The notes under the pieces were generated by a model that made no database searches, was not told where the DNA came from, and saw only the letters and a program-made list of their open reading frames with translations. Positions 1 through 6,132 of a stretch of 6,285 bases of DNA are shown one piece after another. Position 1 is the stretch's first letter, and every line of letters begins with the position of its first letter. The DNA is from an uncultured Oscillospiraceae bacterium (GTDB taxonomy: Bacteria > Bacillota > Clostridia > Oscillospirales > Oscillospiraceae), in contig CAUBQU010000081.1 in NCBI GenBank assembly GCA_958438185.1, forward strand, positions 1 to 6,285, written 5' to 3'. The position numbers and the translations under genes were made by a program.

Positions 1-25
1 GGATCTGTCGAATTGTGTCTCGCAT
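1..25 (-). CDS. 5' end of an unidentified minus-strand gene, cut by the window edge
   Basis: On the minus strand an ATG at 25-23 opens the reading frame MRDTIRQI, which runs off the left edge. A good ribosome binding site, GGAGG, sits seven bases upstream (about 32-37), which is the main support for a real start. Eight residues are too few to name a family. A conspicuous inverted repeat lies immediately upstream (48-80), so the gene is probably under local repressor control. One half of the repeat resembles an NrdR box, which would point to a ribonucleotide reductase gene, but the visible residues neither support nor exclude this. A third copy of the repeat core falls inside the first codons (12-19). 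Confidence 0.5.
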
Positions 26-39
26 CTTTCGTCCTCCAA

Positions 40-86
40 CTACTAGATATTGTGTCATTTCTCTCTATTACGACACAATAGTAGCA
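40..86 (-). promoter_or_regulatory. Inverted-repeat operator over a probable extended -10 promoter of the left-edge gene
   Basis: The plus strand carries TATTGTGTC at 48-56 and its exact reverse complement GACACAATA at 72-80, separated by 15 bases. Outside the arms, TAG/CTA-type triplets extend the symmetry imperfectly. On the minus strand the distal arm overlaps TGCTACTAT (86-78), which reads as an extended -10 element, so a bound dimer would cover the promoter. The proximal arm, read as minus-strand 55-40, also matches 13 of 16 positions of the NrdR consensus acaCwAtATaTwGtgt as I remember it. The 9-15-9 geometry also resembles BirA operators, but the BirA core bases are absent. The regulator is not identified. 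Confidence 0.5.
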
Positions 87-149
87 GATGGTATCTGAAA
101 ATGCTGTCGAACAACGTCAGATTCCCCAGGCTTTTCTGGAAAATGCGTG

Positions 150-183
150 AAAAAAACCGTTTTGTCGCGATACGGCGCACAAA
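150..183 (-). terminator. Probable intrinsic terminator of the SseB-family gene
   Basis: Downstream of the stop codon at 233, the minus strand can fold arms 183-175 and 168-161 into an 8-bp stem with one bulged G. A short CCGT/ACGG stem (175-172 with 160-157) is an alternative that abuts the T-run. Seven consecutive T follow on the minus strand (156-150). The stem is modest, but the T-run and its position after the gene fit a rho-independent terminator. Between this and the operator at 40-86, positions 87-149 hold nothing I can name. Confidence 0.55.
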
Positions 184-232
184 TGCTTGCGTGTGACGCT
201 TTGCGCAGGAAATGTCAACCTATCCGGCGGCG

Positions 233-937
233 TTACAGCTTCCGGTAGATGACCCGGGCGCACTCGGGCAGCTCGCCTTCCAACGGCGCAACGTCCACCG
301 GCAGGACCGTCGGCTTCAGATGGGCAGACAGGCGGGTGAATACCGTCTGCTGGTCCGCCTCCGGCTCGCACTCCACCAGCAGCAGGAAGCTGCCCTCGCC
401 CTGGCGCAGCAGCCCGGCGATGGCGATGCTGCGGATATCCGTCAGCAGTACGCCCGCCTCCCGCAGCTGGACGATAAAATCATCCGGCACATGGTCGGCC
501 GTGCAGAGCTGGCCCTCGTTCTGGGCCTCGCTGCACATCTGCTGCAGCATTTCCAGCAACTGCCGGTTCAGCCGGAAGGGCTTGCCCCAGGGGTTGATGA
601 CCACGCCGCCGACCTGCTCATTGGAGAGCGCCGTGCCGATCAGCTGCTCCAACGGCAGCTCCACCGCCGTCGTCGCTGCGCCGCGCTCCAGCTCGGCCTG
701 GGCTGTGAAGCAGACCAGCAGTGGTGTCCCGTCGCTGCCCTGCAGCATCCGGTACTGGATCCGTTCTTCTTCCTGGCCGGGCTCATCTGGCAGCCGGTCC
801 GCCGGGACCAGGACGCCTGCGCCTGCCTCCAGCATATCGCCCAGCTGCTGCAGCACAGCAAACAGATTTTCGTTCGTCGGCGTCTGCGTCATCGTCGCGA
901 TGGCCTGGGTCAGTTTTTCGTGCATTGTCTCGTTCAT
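233..937 (-). CDS. SseB-family protein (N- and C-terminal SseB domains)
   Basis: The product has 234 residues. About residues 20-132 look like the SseB N-terminal domain: a helical start, GVLVP at 41-45, LLVCFTAQAEL at 73-83, and the hallmark GVVINPWGKPFRL at 111-123. About 145-232 fit the SseB C-terminal domain, which ends in an IYRKL-type strand. The family is named after an E. coli enhanced serine sensitivity protein; its biochemical role in Firmicutes is not established, and I infer a soluble cytoplasmic protein because no signal peptide or membrane segment is visible. The frame stays open upstream to 1024, but the ATG at 937-935 is chosen because AAAGGAG lies nine bases before it and the promoter lies inside the longer frame. 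It is transcribed alone, divergently from the CBS gene. Confidence 0.85.
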   Translation of the reverse strand: MNETMHEKLTQAIATMTQTPTNENLFAVLQQLGDMLEAGAGVLVPADRLPDEPGQEEERIQYRMLQGSDGTPLLVCFTAQAELERGAATTAVELPLEQLIGTALSNEQVGGVVINPWGKPFRLNRQLLEMLQQMCSEAQNEGQLCTADHVPDDFIVQLREAGVLLTDIRSIAIAGLLRQGEGSFLLLVECEPEADQQTVFTRLSAHLKPTVLPVDVAPLEGELPECARVIYRKL

Positions 938-994
938 TCTGCGTTGCTCCTTTATTTTTCCGCCGCCGCTTCGTGCAGCGCTTACCGTAGCCCT

Positions 995-1024
995 ATTATA
1001 CCATGCCCACCGGGGGAATGACAA
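995..1024 (-). promoter_or_regulatory. Sigma-A-type promoter of the SseB-family gene
   Basis: On the minus strand TTGTCA (1024-1019, five of six matches to TTGACA) is followed after 18 bases by a perfect TATAAT (1000-995). Transcription would begin near 988, giving a leader of about 50 nt before the ATG at 937. The -35 box lies only five bases from the -35-like element of the divergent CBS promoter, so the two promoters are back to back. Confidence 0.75.
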
Positions 1025-1028
1025 GGCC

Positions 1029-1058
1029 GTTTAGGCGGCGCATTTCCGGGTTATACTG
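1029..1058 (+). promoter_or_regulatory. Candidate forespore-type promoter of the CBS-domain gene
   Basis: GTTTA (1029-1033) is followed after 15 bases by GGTTATACTG (1049-1058). This matches the sigma-F pattern GYWTA / GGNRANAHTR at every -35 base and nine of ten -10 bases. As a sigma-A promoter it would have a good -10 (TATACT, 1052-1057) but a poor -35. The same arrangement with identical spacing occurs before the gene at 6133. Which sigma factor uses it is inference. Confidence 0.5.
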
Positions 1059-1093
1059 GCTAGGAGCAAAGCACGCAAAAAGGAGGAAGCGTT

Positions 1094-1522
1094 ATGCAGG
1101 TCAAAGACGTTATGAGCGGCCAGCCGATCGCCATCGCCCCAGGGGAGCCGGTGGCTGCCGCCGCCCGGCTGCTGGCGCAGCACAACATCGGCGCACTGCC
1201 GGTCTGCAGCGGCGGCCAGCTGCGCGGCATGGTGACGGACCGGGACATCGTCCTGCGGTGCGTCGCCGCCGGCCAGGACCCGGGGCAGACACCGGTCCAG
1301 GCTGTCATGACCCGGCGGCTTATTACCGTCGCCCCAGAGGACCACTTGGCCATCGCGGCCCAGCTGATGGCCCAGGAGCAGGTGCGCCGCCTGCCGGTGG
1401 CCCAAGGGCGGCAGCTTGTCGGCATGGTCAGCCTGGCCGACCTGGCTGCCCAGAGCGCCTGCGCGATGGAAGCCGCTGGCGCCCTGGCAGAGATCAGCGC
1501 CGGTCTGCTGCACCGCACCTGA
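1094..1522 (+). CDS. Small protein made of two tandem CBS domains
   Basis: The product has 142 residues and is almost entirely a CBS pair (Bateman module). CBS1 covers about 4-58, with DVM at 5-7, NIGALPV at 31-37 and GMVTDRD at 45-51. CBS2 covers about 68-120, with AVMTRR at 70-75, RRLPV at 98-102 and GMVSLADL at 110-117. The TDRD and SLAD turns are the usual places where the ribose and phosphate of adenine nucleotides are contacted, so AMP/ATP-type sensing is plausible but unproven. There is no attached enzyme, transporter or membrane domain, so it would act as a free regulator or dimeric sensor. AGGAGG at 1081-1086, seven bases upstream, fixes the start. It is monocistronic, between its own promoter and a strong terminator. 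Stand-alone CBS proteins of this size are common in spore-formers, and as I recall B. subtilis YhcV is one of them and is forespore-expressed. Confidence 0.9.
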   Translation: MQVKDVMSGQPIAIAPGEPVAAAARLLAQHNIGALPVCSGGQLRGMVTDRDIVLRCVAAGQDPGQTPVQAVMTRRLITVAPEDHLAIAAQLMAQEQVRRLPVAQGRQLVGMVSLADLAAQSACAMEAAGALAEISAGLLHRT

Positions 1523-1541
1523 GCCGCCGCAGCCCTGCAAA

Positions 1542-1590
1542 AAAGAGGGAGCAGCATGGAATCCCATCCTGCTTCCTCTTTCTTGTTTAT
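1542..1590. terminator. Bidirectional intrinsic terminator between convergent genes
   Basis: Arms 1542-1554 and 1569-1581 form a 13-bp stem with one G·U pair. After a C/C mismatch a further 4-bp stem (1556-1559 with 1564-1567) closes an AATC loop. A T-rich stretch follows on the plus strand (1579-1588) and a run of six T follows on the minus strand (complement of 1544-1539). It therefore serves the CBS gene ending at 1522 and the adhesin gene ending at 1587. The stem begins only five bases beyond the adhesin stop codon. Confidence 0.9.
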
Positions 1591-4500
1591 TTTGCACTTG
1601 CCCGGGCCCGCCTGCGGCGCAGACAAAGCAGGCCCCCGCACGCCAGCAACGCCGCACCCAGCAGCGCGATAACGCCGGTCCCAGGTCCGCCGGTCTCCGG
1701 CAGCTCGTAGAGCGCCTCGTTGGTCACCGTCAGAAGATACGTGCCGTCCTGCGCCTGCTGCAGCTGCCAGGCTTCCAGATCCTCCGTTCCGTCCGTATAG
1801 ACATAGGCAATGCCGCCGCTGGCGACCCGCAGCGTGATGCCATCTTCCCGCAGCCGATAGCCCGCCGGGCTTTTCGTCTCCCGCAGCTGGTAGACCCCCG
1901 CAGGCAGCGCCGGGATCGTCAGCAGTCCGGCGGCATCCGTCTGGTAAGTCCCGTAAAGCGCGCCATCCCGCTCCAGGGTAAATTCCGCGTCTGGCAAGGT
2001 CGCCCCTGTGGTGCTGCGCTTGCAGAGCTGCAGCGTCATGGCGGACTGGTTGATGATCTGCGTCAGCGGCGGGCCGTTCCCGGTCAGCGGGGTGATCGTC
2101 GCCGCGCCGTTGCGGATCGTGACGGCATAGACCGTTTTGTTTGGCGCAAAGCCCGCCGGAGCAGTGGTCTCTTTGAAATAATAGGTACCGGCAGGCTGCT
2201 CTGTGAAGATCACAAAGCCGCCTGTATCGGACTGCACCGTCTCCAGCGCTGTTTTGCAAGCTTGGTCTGCATAGAGGGTAAAACGCGCACCCGGCAGCGG
2301 CGCGCCGGTCTCATCCAGCTTTGTGAGGGTGATCGCGCCCTTGCGCTGGGTGTTATAAAGCCGCAGCAGCGCATGGTCGGCAAAGTGGACTGTACCGGTT
2401 TCATCCAGCCAGGTCGCCTCCTGGCTGTACACCCCGGCGGCGCCTTCCCGGTAAAGTGTTTGAGCGTAGCTCACCAGATAGTCCGCGTAGCCATCGGGGC
2501 CCGCACCGGGGTCGTAGGCCGTATCGCCGATCTGAATCTCCCGCAGGCTGTAGACCGCCAGCACACCGTCGACAAACAGCGGCAGGTTTTTCCAGGTATG
2601 GGTCCAGCCGTTTTCCGCGTTCAGCTCCTGGGTATATGCGCTGCCCGGGACCTTACTGCCGTTGCGCCACAGCTCGACCTTGACCGGCAGCCGGTCTTCC
2701 TCCGGTGTCGCATCCCAGTTTTTGACCGCCTCGACCTCTGTCAGCAGCTTGGAGCGGTTTTTGATCGTCAAAGTCGCCGTATTCTCGCCAGAGATCCAGT
2801 CGCCGCCATTGGCCGTGCTCTCAATCACCTCGCTGGCCATTTCAATGACGCCGTCGTCCGAGACCCGCACCAGGATCTTTGACGCGCCCTCATAGCCCTG
2901 GGGCGCGGACTCCTCCAAATAGTAGGACGCGCTAGTCTGCCCCACCCCGGCAATGGCCAGGTAGATATAAAAGCTGCCGTTGGCGTCTGTTGTGAGCAGG
3001 TTATCTTTCACCCGCTCCGTATATCCGCTGGCCGGGGCATTGACGTCCGTCGAGTACTCGCTCGTCCCGGGGCGGCGGTAAACGGTCAGATCGCTGCCAT
3101 CATAGCTGCTGAGGCGGAAGCTGACCTGGGCCAGGCCGTTGCCCGTCACCGAGTCGATCTTCGAGACCGTCAGCATGCCCGCCTCGACATAGATATTCTG
3201 GAACGCCACGGTCTGGCACGCCGTATCCGGCACATCGCTGGGGTAGGCCACCGCCGCGACCTGCACGCCCGCCGCGTCATAGGTCTGCCAGCTCGCCCGC
3301 GCCGCGCCGTTCTCACGGTCATTGGTTGACTCGTTGAGGACCTGATAGCGGTGGGTATGATTCCATTTCTGCGTTGAAAGCGTATACGCCTGCTCCTGGA
3401 TCGTATAGGTCCGGCCCTGCCGGGCGGTGAGGCACCAGGTATAGGTCTGGGTCTCCGGGTCGTAGCTGGTATAGCCCGTTTGGCCATCTGCCGCCGCATC
3501 CGCCGAAGCCAGGCACAGCGTATAGTCCCCGACGGACTGCCCATCGGCATTCTCGTGGGTCACAGCAACGGTGAATTTCTGCTTCACCTCGTCGATGGCT
3601 TCCTGCGCGCCGGCAAACGTCTTACGGACGATCAAACGGCCCTGCTTGGCCACCAGCACGCCGTCGATATGCCAGCCATCGGAATGCGCGTATTTGAGGA
3701 CATACCAGCGGATGGTAAAGCGATCGGAGGTCAGCTGCTCCGACGGCACCGTTTGGCCATCCAGCTTAATGGTCTGGTTGTTCTTCCGCAGCGTCGCAAA
3801 GATCTCCTCATCCGTGGGGAACGCCTCCATAGTGATCCCCGGTTCGATGCTTGCCGTGACTGCGCTGCGCAGTTGGGTATCGACGGTGTAAGCTGTGTCC
3901 GCCTCGGTCGGCGGGGCCAGCAGCTGCGTATCGCCGCTGCCGCTGACGGCATCTGTCCCGAAGATCCTGGTCATGTAAACAGCGGACGTAAATTTGCTCT
4001 GGTGCTGCGGCACAAAGCCGTTGGCCATATTATCGCAGATCTCGCTGTCCAGGTTCAGAAAGAAATTGACGGTCGCGATCCGGTCGTGGCTGTCCTTTGC
4101 TTGCCAGATCGCTTTGAAGGTCACGCGCCCAGCACTGTTGGCATACTTGGCAAGCTGGGCATCTGACAGCGTTCGCCCCGGCTGCAGGACGGTTTCCGTT
4201 TCGCCGACCTGCCAGCCCTGGAAAGAATAGGCCAGCTTCCTAGCATTAGCGTTGCTGCCGGTGATCTGCACCACTGCTACATCCAGGTCCGGCGCGAGGA
4301 CCGTATATTGGTCGCCAGCGGCGGGATCGTAATACGTCGTCTCCCCCTGGACGGTACCGTTTTGGATGATCTCCTGCCGGCTTATGGTAAACTCGCCCAG
4401 CTTGACCAGCTGGTCGGTCAGGTCGGCCTGGTACGTCACCAGGCGTTCCGCGCCCGTGGCGACCAGCTCCACCGGTTCTTCAATCTGCGCCAGGGAGAAT

Positions 4501-5726
4501 ATGATCGACTTGCCGTCGGCAGAGCTTTCCTGCTGCATTGCGACCGGCTCGCCGGTCTGGGCATTGATCGCACTCCAGGTGACATCCGCCACGCGCGGCA
4601 CCGTGACGCTGCACGCCGTGCCGTGGAAGATATACTGGCGCTCCGGCAGTGCCGCACCTTGGGTCAGATTCGCCGGGTCCAGTACCTGTAGGGAATAAAA
4701 CATATTCTCCGCCAGGACTGCCGCGTCGTCCCGCGGTACGCTGCTGTCGAAATACGCTGCATTCGTCTCGACATTATTTGGCAGATAATAGAGATAGATC
4801 GAGGTCCGGTGGCTCAGCGGCACCCAGTATTGGCCGGAGTCCTCGTCCAACTCCGGCAGCGTATCTGCCCAGAGCGTATCGTAATATTCGCTATCTGTAT
4901 GGGGAAAACGCCGGTCCGCACCGATCTGCGCTGGGGTGACGCCAAGGTCTTTGTAACTATGTGCGACCTGCTCGCTGGTCAAATAATAGCGCTTGTGGTT
5001 GCCCCAGTCCGTCCGCTGCCGGGTCACGATCTGATTGATCGTCTCCCAGGCGCCATCCACAGCCGCACAGCAGCGGACCGTCGCCTGCGGTACGCCGTCC
5101 GCCGGCTCCGTCGCCAAAATCCGATAGCTGCGGTAGACGCCATTGGCGCAGAACTCCGCCGGGTTGACCGTCTTCTCCTCATCAAGATCATACCAGTCCA
5201 GCTCGCCCAGGTCCTGGCCGTTTACAATAAAATCGCTGGTCTTCAGCTTTGCCGACGCCCGGACGGAAAGTGTCAGCGCTGCCTCCTGCCCCTCGTCTGG
5301 CCCCACACCATCGCCGTCCAGATCCAGATAGACCTGGATGCGATAGCTGTAGGTGTAGAGCGTCAGATCGCCGGTCACGGTGTCCGTCAGAGCAAAGGCC
5401 TGGCGGGCGCCGTCTTCCCCCACGGTGAACCACTTGCATTTGCGCGCATCCGCGCCATCTGCGCCGATGCGGGTCGCCTGCGCGGTGAAGATCGTCTCCA
5501 GCGTCCGCCCCGGCTCTGCCGTGACGGTCTGCGCCGCGCCGCTGTCTTTCCCGTCCGGGTCGATATCATACAGGGTCAGGGTGCAGGTCGCAGGTGCGTC
5601 CGCCGAAGGGACTGCCGCCTGCACCGGCATCCCCAAAAATGGGGCAAGAGCGACAAGCAAGCTCAATAGGGCAGCCAGAAACCGCCGCCCCAGCAATTTC
5701 TTTGCAGCATTCTTTTTTAACAGCAT
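1587..5726 (-). CDS. Giant LPXTG-anchored surface protein with five CnaB/SpaA-type domains (pilin-like adhesin)
   Basis: The product has 1379 residues. Residues 1-37 are a signal peptide (basic start, hydrophobic 16-34, cleavage near VQA-A). Residues 45-130 resemble an InlB B-repeat, and DLDGDG at 135-140 looks like a calcium-binding loop. About 150-690 match no domain I can name, apart from a second B-repeat-like stretch near 498-541. Five CnaB/prealbumin-like domains follow, each with a predicted Lys/Glu/Asn isopeptide triad: K702/E778/N844, K856/E939/N990, K1002/E1063/N1125, K1136/E1186/N1226, K1236/E1283/N1336. E-box motifs (YxxKETxAPAGF-like) occur near 1182 and 1279. LPETG is at 1342-1346, then a membrane helix (about 1350-1369) and an Arg-rich tail. 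No YPK pilin motif is seen, so a tip or ancillary adhesin is more likely than a pilus shaft. The start at 5726 is chosen over the in-frame ATG at 5873 because the signal peptide begins there, AGGAG lies ten bases upstream, and a terminator occupies the extension. No sortase gene is in the window. Confidence 0.9.
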   Translation of the reverse strand: MLLKKNAAKKLLGRRFLAALLSLLVALAPFLGMPVQAAVPSADAPATCTLTLYDIDPDGKDSGAAQTVTAEPGRTLETIFTAQATRIGADGADARKCKWFTVGEDGARQAFALTDTVTGDLTLYTYSYRIQVYLDLDGDGVGPDEGQEAALTLSVRASAKLKTSDFIVNGQDLGELDWYDLDEEKTVNPAEFCANGVYRSYRILATEPADGVPQATVRCCAAVDGAWETINQIVTRQRTDWGNHKRYYLTSEQVAHSYKDLGVTPAQIGADRRFPHTDSEYYDTLWADTLPELDEDSGQYWVPLSHRTSIYLYYLPNNVETNAAYFDSSVPRDDAAVLAENMFYSLQVLDPANLTQGAALPERQYIFHGTACSVTVPRVADVTWSAINAQTGEPVAMQQESSADGKSIIFSLAQIEEPVELVATGAERLVTYQADLTDQLVKLGEFTISRQEIIQNGTVQGETTYYDPAAGDQYTVLAPDLDVAVVQITGSNANARKLAYSFQGWQVGETETVLQPGRTLSDAQLAKYANSAGRVTFKAIWQAKDSHDRIATVNFFLNLDSEICDNMANGFVPQHQSKFTSAVYMTRIFGTDAVSGSGDTQLLAPPTEADTAYTVDTQLRSAVTASIEPGITMEAFPTDEEIFATLRKNNQTIKLDGQTVPSEQLTSDRFTIRWYVLKYAHSDGWHIDGVLVAKQGRLIVRKTFAGAQEAIDEVKQKFTVAVTHENADGQSVGDYTLCLASADAAADGQTGYTSYDPETQTYTWCLTARQGRTYTIQEQAYTLSTQKWNHTHRYQVLNESTNDRENGAARASWQTYDAAGVQVAAVAYPSDVPDTACQTVAFQNIYVEAGMLTVSKIDSVTGNGLAQVSFRLSSYDGSDLTVYRRPGTSEYSTDVNAPASGYTERVKDNLLTTDANGSFYIYLAIAGVGQTSASYYLEESAPQGYEGASKILVRVSDDGVIEMASEVIESTANGGDWISGENTATLTIKNRSKLLTEVEAVKNWDATPEEDRLPVKVELWRNGSKVPGSAYTQELNAENGWTHTWKNLPLFVDGVLAVYSLREIQIGDTAYDPGAGPDGYADYLVSYAQTLYREGAAGVYSQEATWLDETGTVHFADHALLRLYNTQRKGAITLTKLDETGAPLPGARFTLYADQACKTALETVQSDTGGFVIFTEQPAGTYYFKETTAPAGFAPNKTVYAVTIRNGAATITPLTGNGPPLTQIINQSAMTLQLCKRSTTGATLPDAEFTLERDGALYGTYQTDAAGLLTIPALPAGVYQLRETKSPAGYRLREDGITLRVASGGIAYVYTDGTEDLEAWQLQQAQDGTYLLTVTNEALYELPETGGPGTGVIALLGAALLACGGLLCLRRRRARASAK

Positions 5727-5754
5727 TCCGTCGTATCTCCTCTTGCGGTGATTC

Positions 5755-5803
5755 AAAACAAAAAACGCGCCCTCCTCGCTTTGCAGAATGCGAGAAGAAC
5801 GCG
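5755..5803 (-). terminator. Attenuator-type intrinsic terminator upstream of the adhesin start
   Basis: On the minus strand arms 5803-5790 and 5779-5766 pair over 14 positions around a 10-base loop, followed directly by TTTTTTGTTTT (5765-5755). Three of the pairs are G·U in minus-strand RNA and would be C/A mismatches on the other strand, so the hairpin is oriented for minus-strand transcription. It lies between the adhesin promoter and its ribosome binding site, with no other minus-strand gene upstream that it could terminate. It is therefore best read as conditional termination of the adhesin transcript. Confidence 0.85.
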
Positions 5804-5922
5804 CAGCTGAAACAGGCTCGGTCTGGTTTGGCATTCCAGCAAAAGGCGCTGTAAAATGGCAAGCGCATCCCAAAGCGCCGCCTGCACGCAGCAGAACGGC
5901 AGGGGTGATTTTACAGATTGTT
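5804..5922 (-). promoter_or_regulatory. Structured 5' leader RNA of the adhesin (riboswitch-like, class unknown)
   Basis: Between the predicted transcription start (about 5922) and the terminator lie about 118 nt. CUGUAAAAU (5916-5908) is perfectly complementary to AUUUUACAG (5857-5849). This long stem encloses two smaller hairpins, CCUGC/GCAGG (5903-5899 with 5885-5881) and GCGC/GCGC (5878-5875 with 5866-5863), giving a three-way-junction shape. A fourth, CUGG/CCAG, lies at 5839-5823. Bases 5889-5882 (GCGTGCAG) can also pair with CTGCGCGT (5806-5799), which would take up the base of the terminator stem; this is a candidate antiterminator. I see no T-box motif and no match to the c-di-GMP-I or -II, SAM or cobalamin riboswitch cores. 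A protein-binding leader or a short stand-alone sRNA are alternatives. Confidence 0.5.
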
Positions 5923-5928
5923 TACTTA

Positions 5929-5957
5929 ATCATATAAATTTTCTTAACACAAGTCAA
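5929..5957 (-). promoter_or_regulatory. Sigma-A-type promoter of the adhesin gene
   Basis: On the minus strand TTGACT (5957-5952) and TATGAT (5934-5929) are separated by 17 bases, each with five of six consensus matches. The surrounding DNA is markedly AT-rich compared with the rest of the window. The predicted start near 5922 gives a leader of about 195 nt, which contains the structured RNA and the terminator. Confidence 0.8.
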
Positions 5958-5976
5958 GAGGTCCCACGAAAAAACG

Positions 5977-5991
5977 TAATAATCATTATTA
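5977..5991. promoter_or_regulatory. Fur/PerR-family-like 7-1-7 palindrome
   Basis: TAATAATCATTATTA is a perfect 7-1-7 inverted repeat. It differs from the Bacillus Fur box TGATAATNATTATCA, and from the PerR box TTATAATNATTATAA, at one position in each half. It lies 19 bases upstream of the adhesin -35 box and 74 bases upstream of the -35-like element of the rightward gene. AT-rich palindromes can arise by chance, so metal or peroxide control of either gene is only a possibility. Confidence 0.4.
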
Positions 5992-6065
5992 AAATACGAT
6001 GTATCGCACACTATATTTATGTAGTTTGCACTTATTCTGGCAAAAGTAAAAACGATTCGGATCCG

Positions 6066-6095
6066 GTTTATTTTTCCAGCTTCCCGGCTATACTG
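6066..6095 (+). promoter_or_regulatory. Candidate forespore-type promoter of the right-edge gene
   Basis: GTTTA (6066-6070) is followed after 15 bases by GGCTATACTG (6086-6095), which has the same match to the sigma-F pattern as the CBS promoter. The 16-base stretch ending in TATACTGG agrees with that promoter at 14 positions, and the -35 to -10 spacing is identical. The distance from the -10 to the ATG is also similar (38 versus 36 bases). Confidence 0.55.
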
Positions 6096-6116
6096 GTCTC
6101 ATCGAGGTGTTACGTC

Positions 6117-6128
6117 AAAGGAGGTGAT
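6117..6128 (+). promoter_or_regulatory. Full-length Shine-Dalgarno sequence that decides the start of the right-edge gene
   Basis: AAAGGAGGTGAT is complementary over twelve bases to the usual 3' end of bacterial 16S rRNA. Two in-frame ATG codons follow. The one at 6127 overlaps this element and is only two bases from AGGAGG, whereas the one at 6133 is eight bases away and is therefore preferred. Confidence 0.85.
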
Positions 6129-6132
6129 GCGC

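Noticed and set aside
212..1034. Two plus-strand open frames opposite the SseB-family gene
   Set aside because: They mirror a gene with clear SseB motifs, have no ribosome binding site, and their sequences resemble no family.
1060..2259. Minus-strand open frame of 399 codons overlapping the adhesin C-terminus and the CBS gene
   Set aside because: It is out of frame with both supported genes, lacks a start signal, and crosses a strong terminator.
1416..2882. Long plus-strand open frame of 488 codons opposite the adhesin gene
   Set aside because: It has no ribosome binding site or recognisable domain, its composition is low-quality (Arg, Gln and Pro rich), and it lies antisense to a clear gene and across the bidirectional terminator. 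It is a GC-rich shadow frame.
5727..5873. N-terminal extension of the adhesin to the in-frame ATG at 5873
   Set aside because: The extension encodes no sensible signal peptide, has no Shine-Dalgarno, and would be translated through the intrinsic terminator. The start at 5726 gives a classic signal peptide.
5849..5916. The 9-bp inverted repeat as the ends of an invertible DNA switch
   Set aside because: The repeat is short, the 50 bases between its arms contain no promoter, and no recombinase gene is in the window. It fits an RNA stem better.
5804..5922. c-di-GMP riboswitch in the adhesin leader, expected from clostridial adhesin precedents
   Set aside because: The conserved core bases of class I (GACGCAAAGCC-type) and class II are not found on the minus strand here.
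5989..6017. A second plus-strand promoter, TTAAAA-N17-TATATT
   Set aside because: The -35 is poor and AT-rich DNA yields such matches easily. The promoter at 6066-6095 is better placed and has a counterpart at 1029.
6008..6023. NrdR-box-like ACACTATAT sequence
   Set aside because: Only the left half matches the consensus, the right half is unrelated, and neither neighbour looks like a ribonucleotide reductase.
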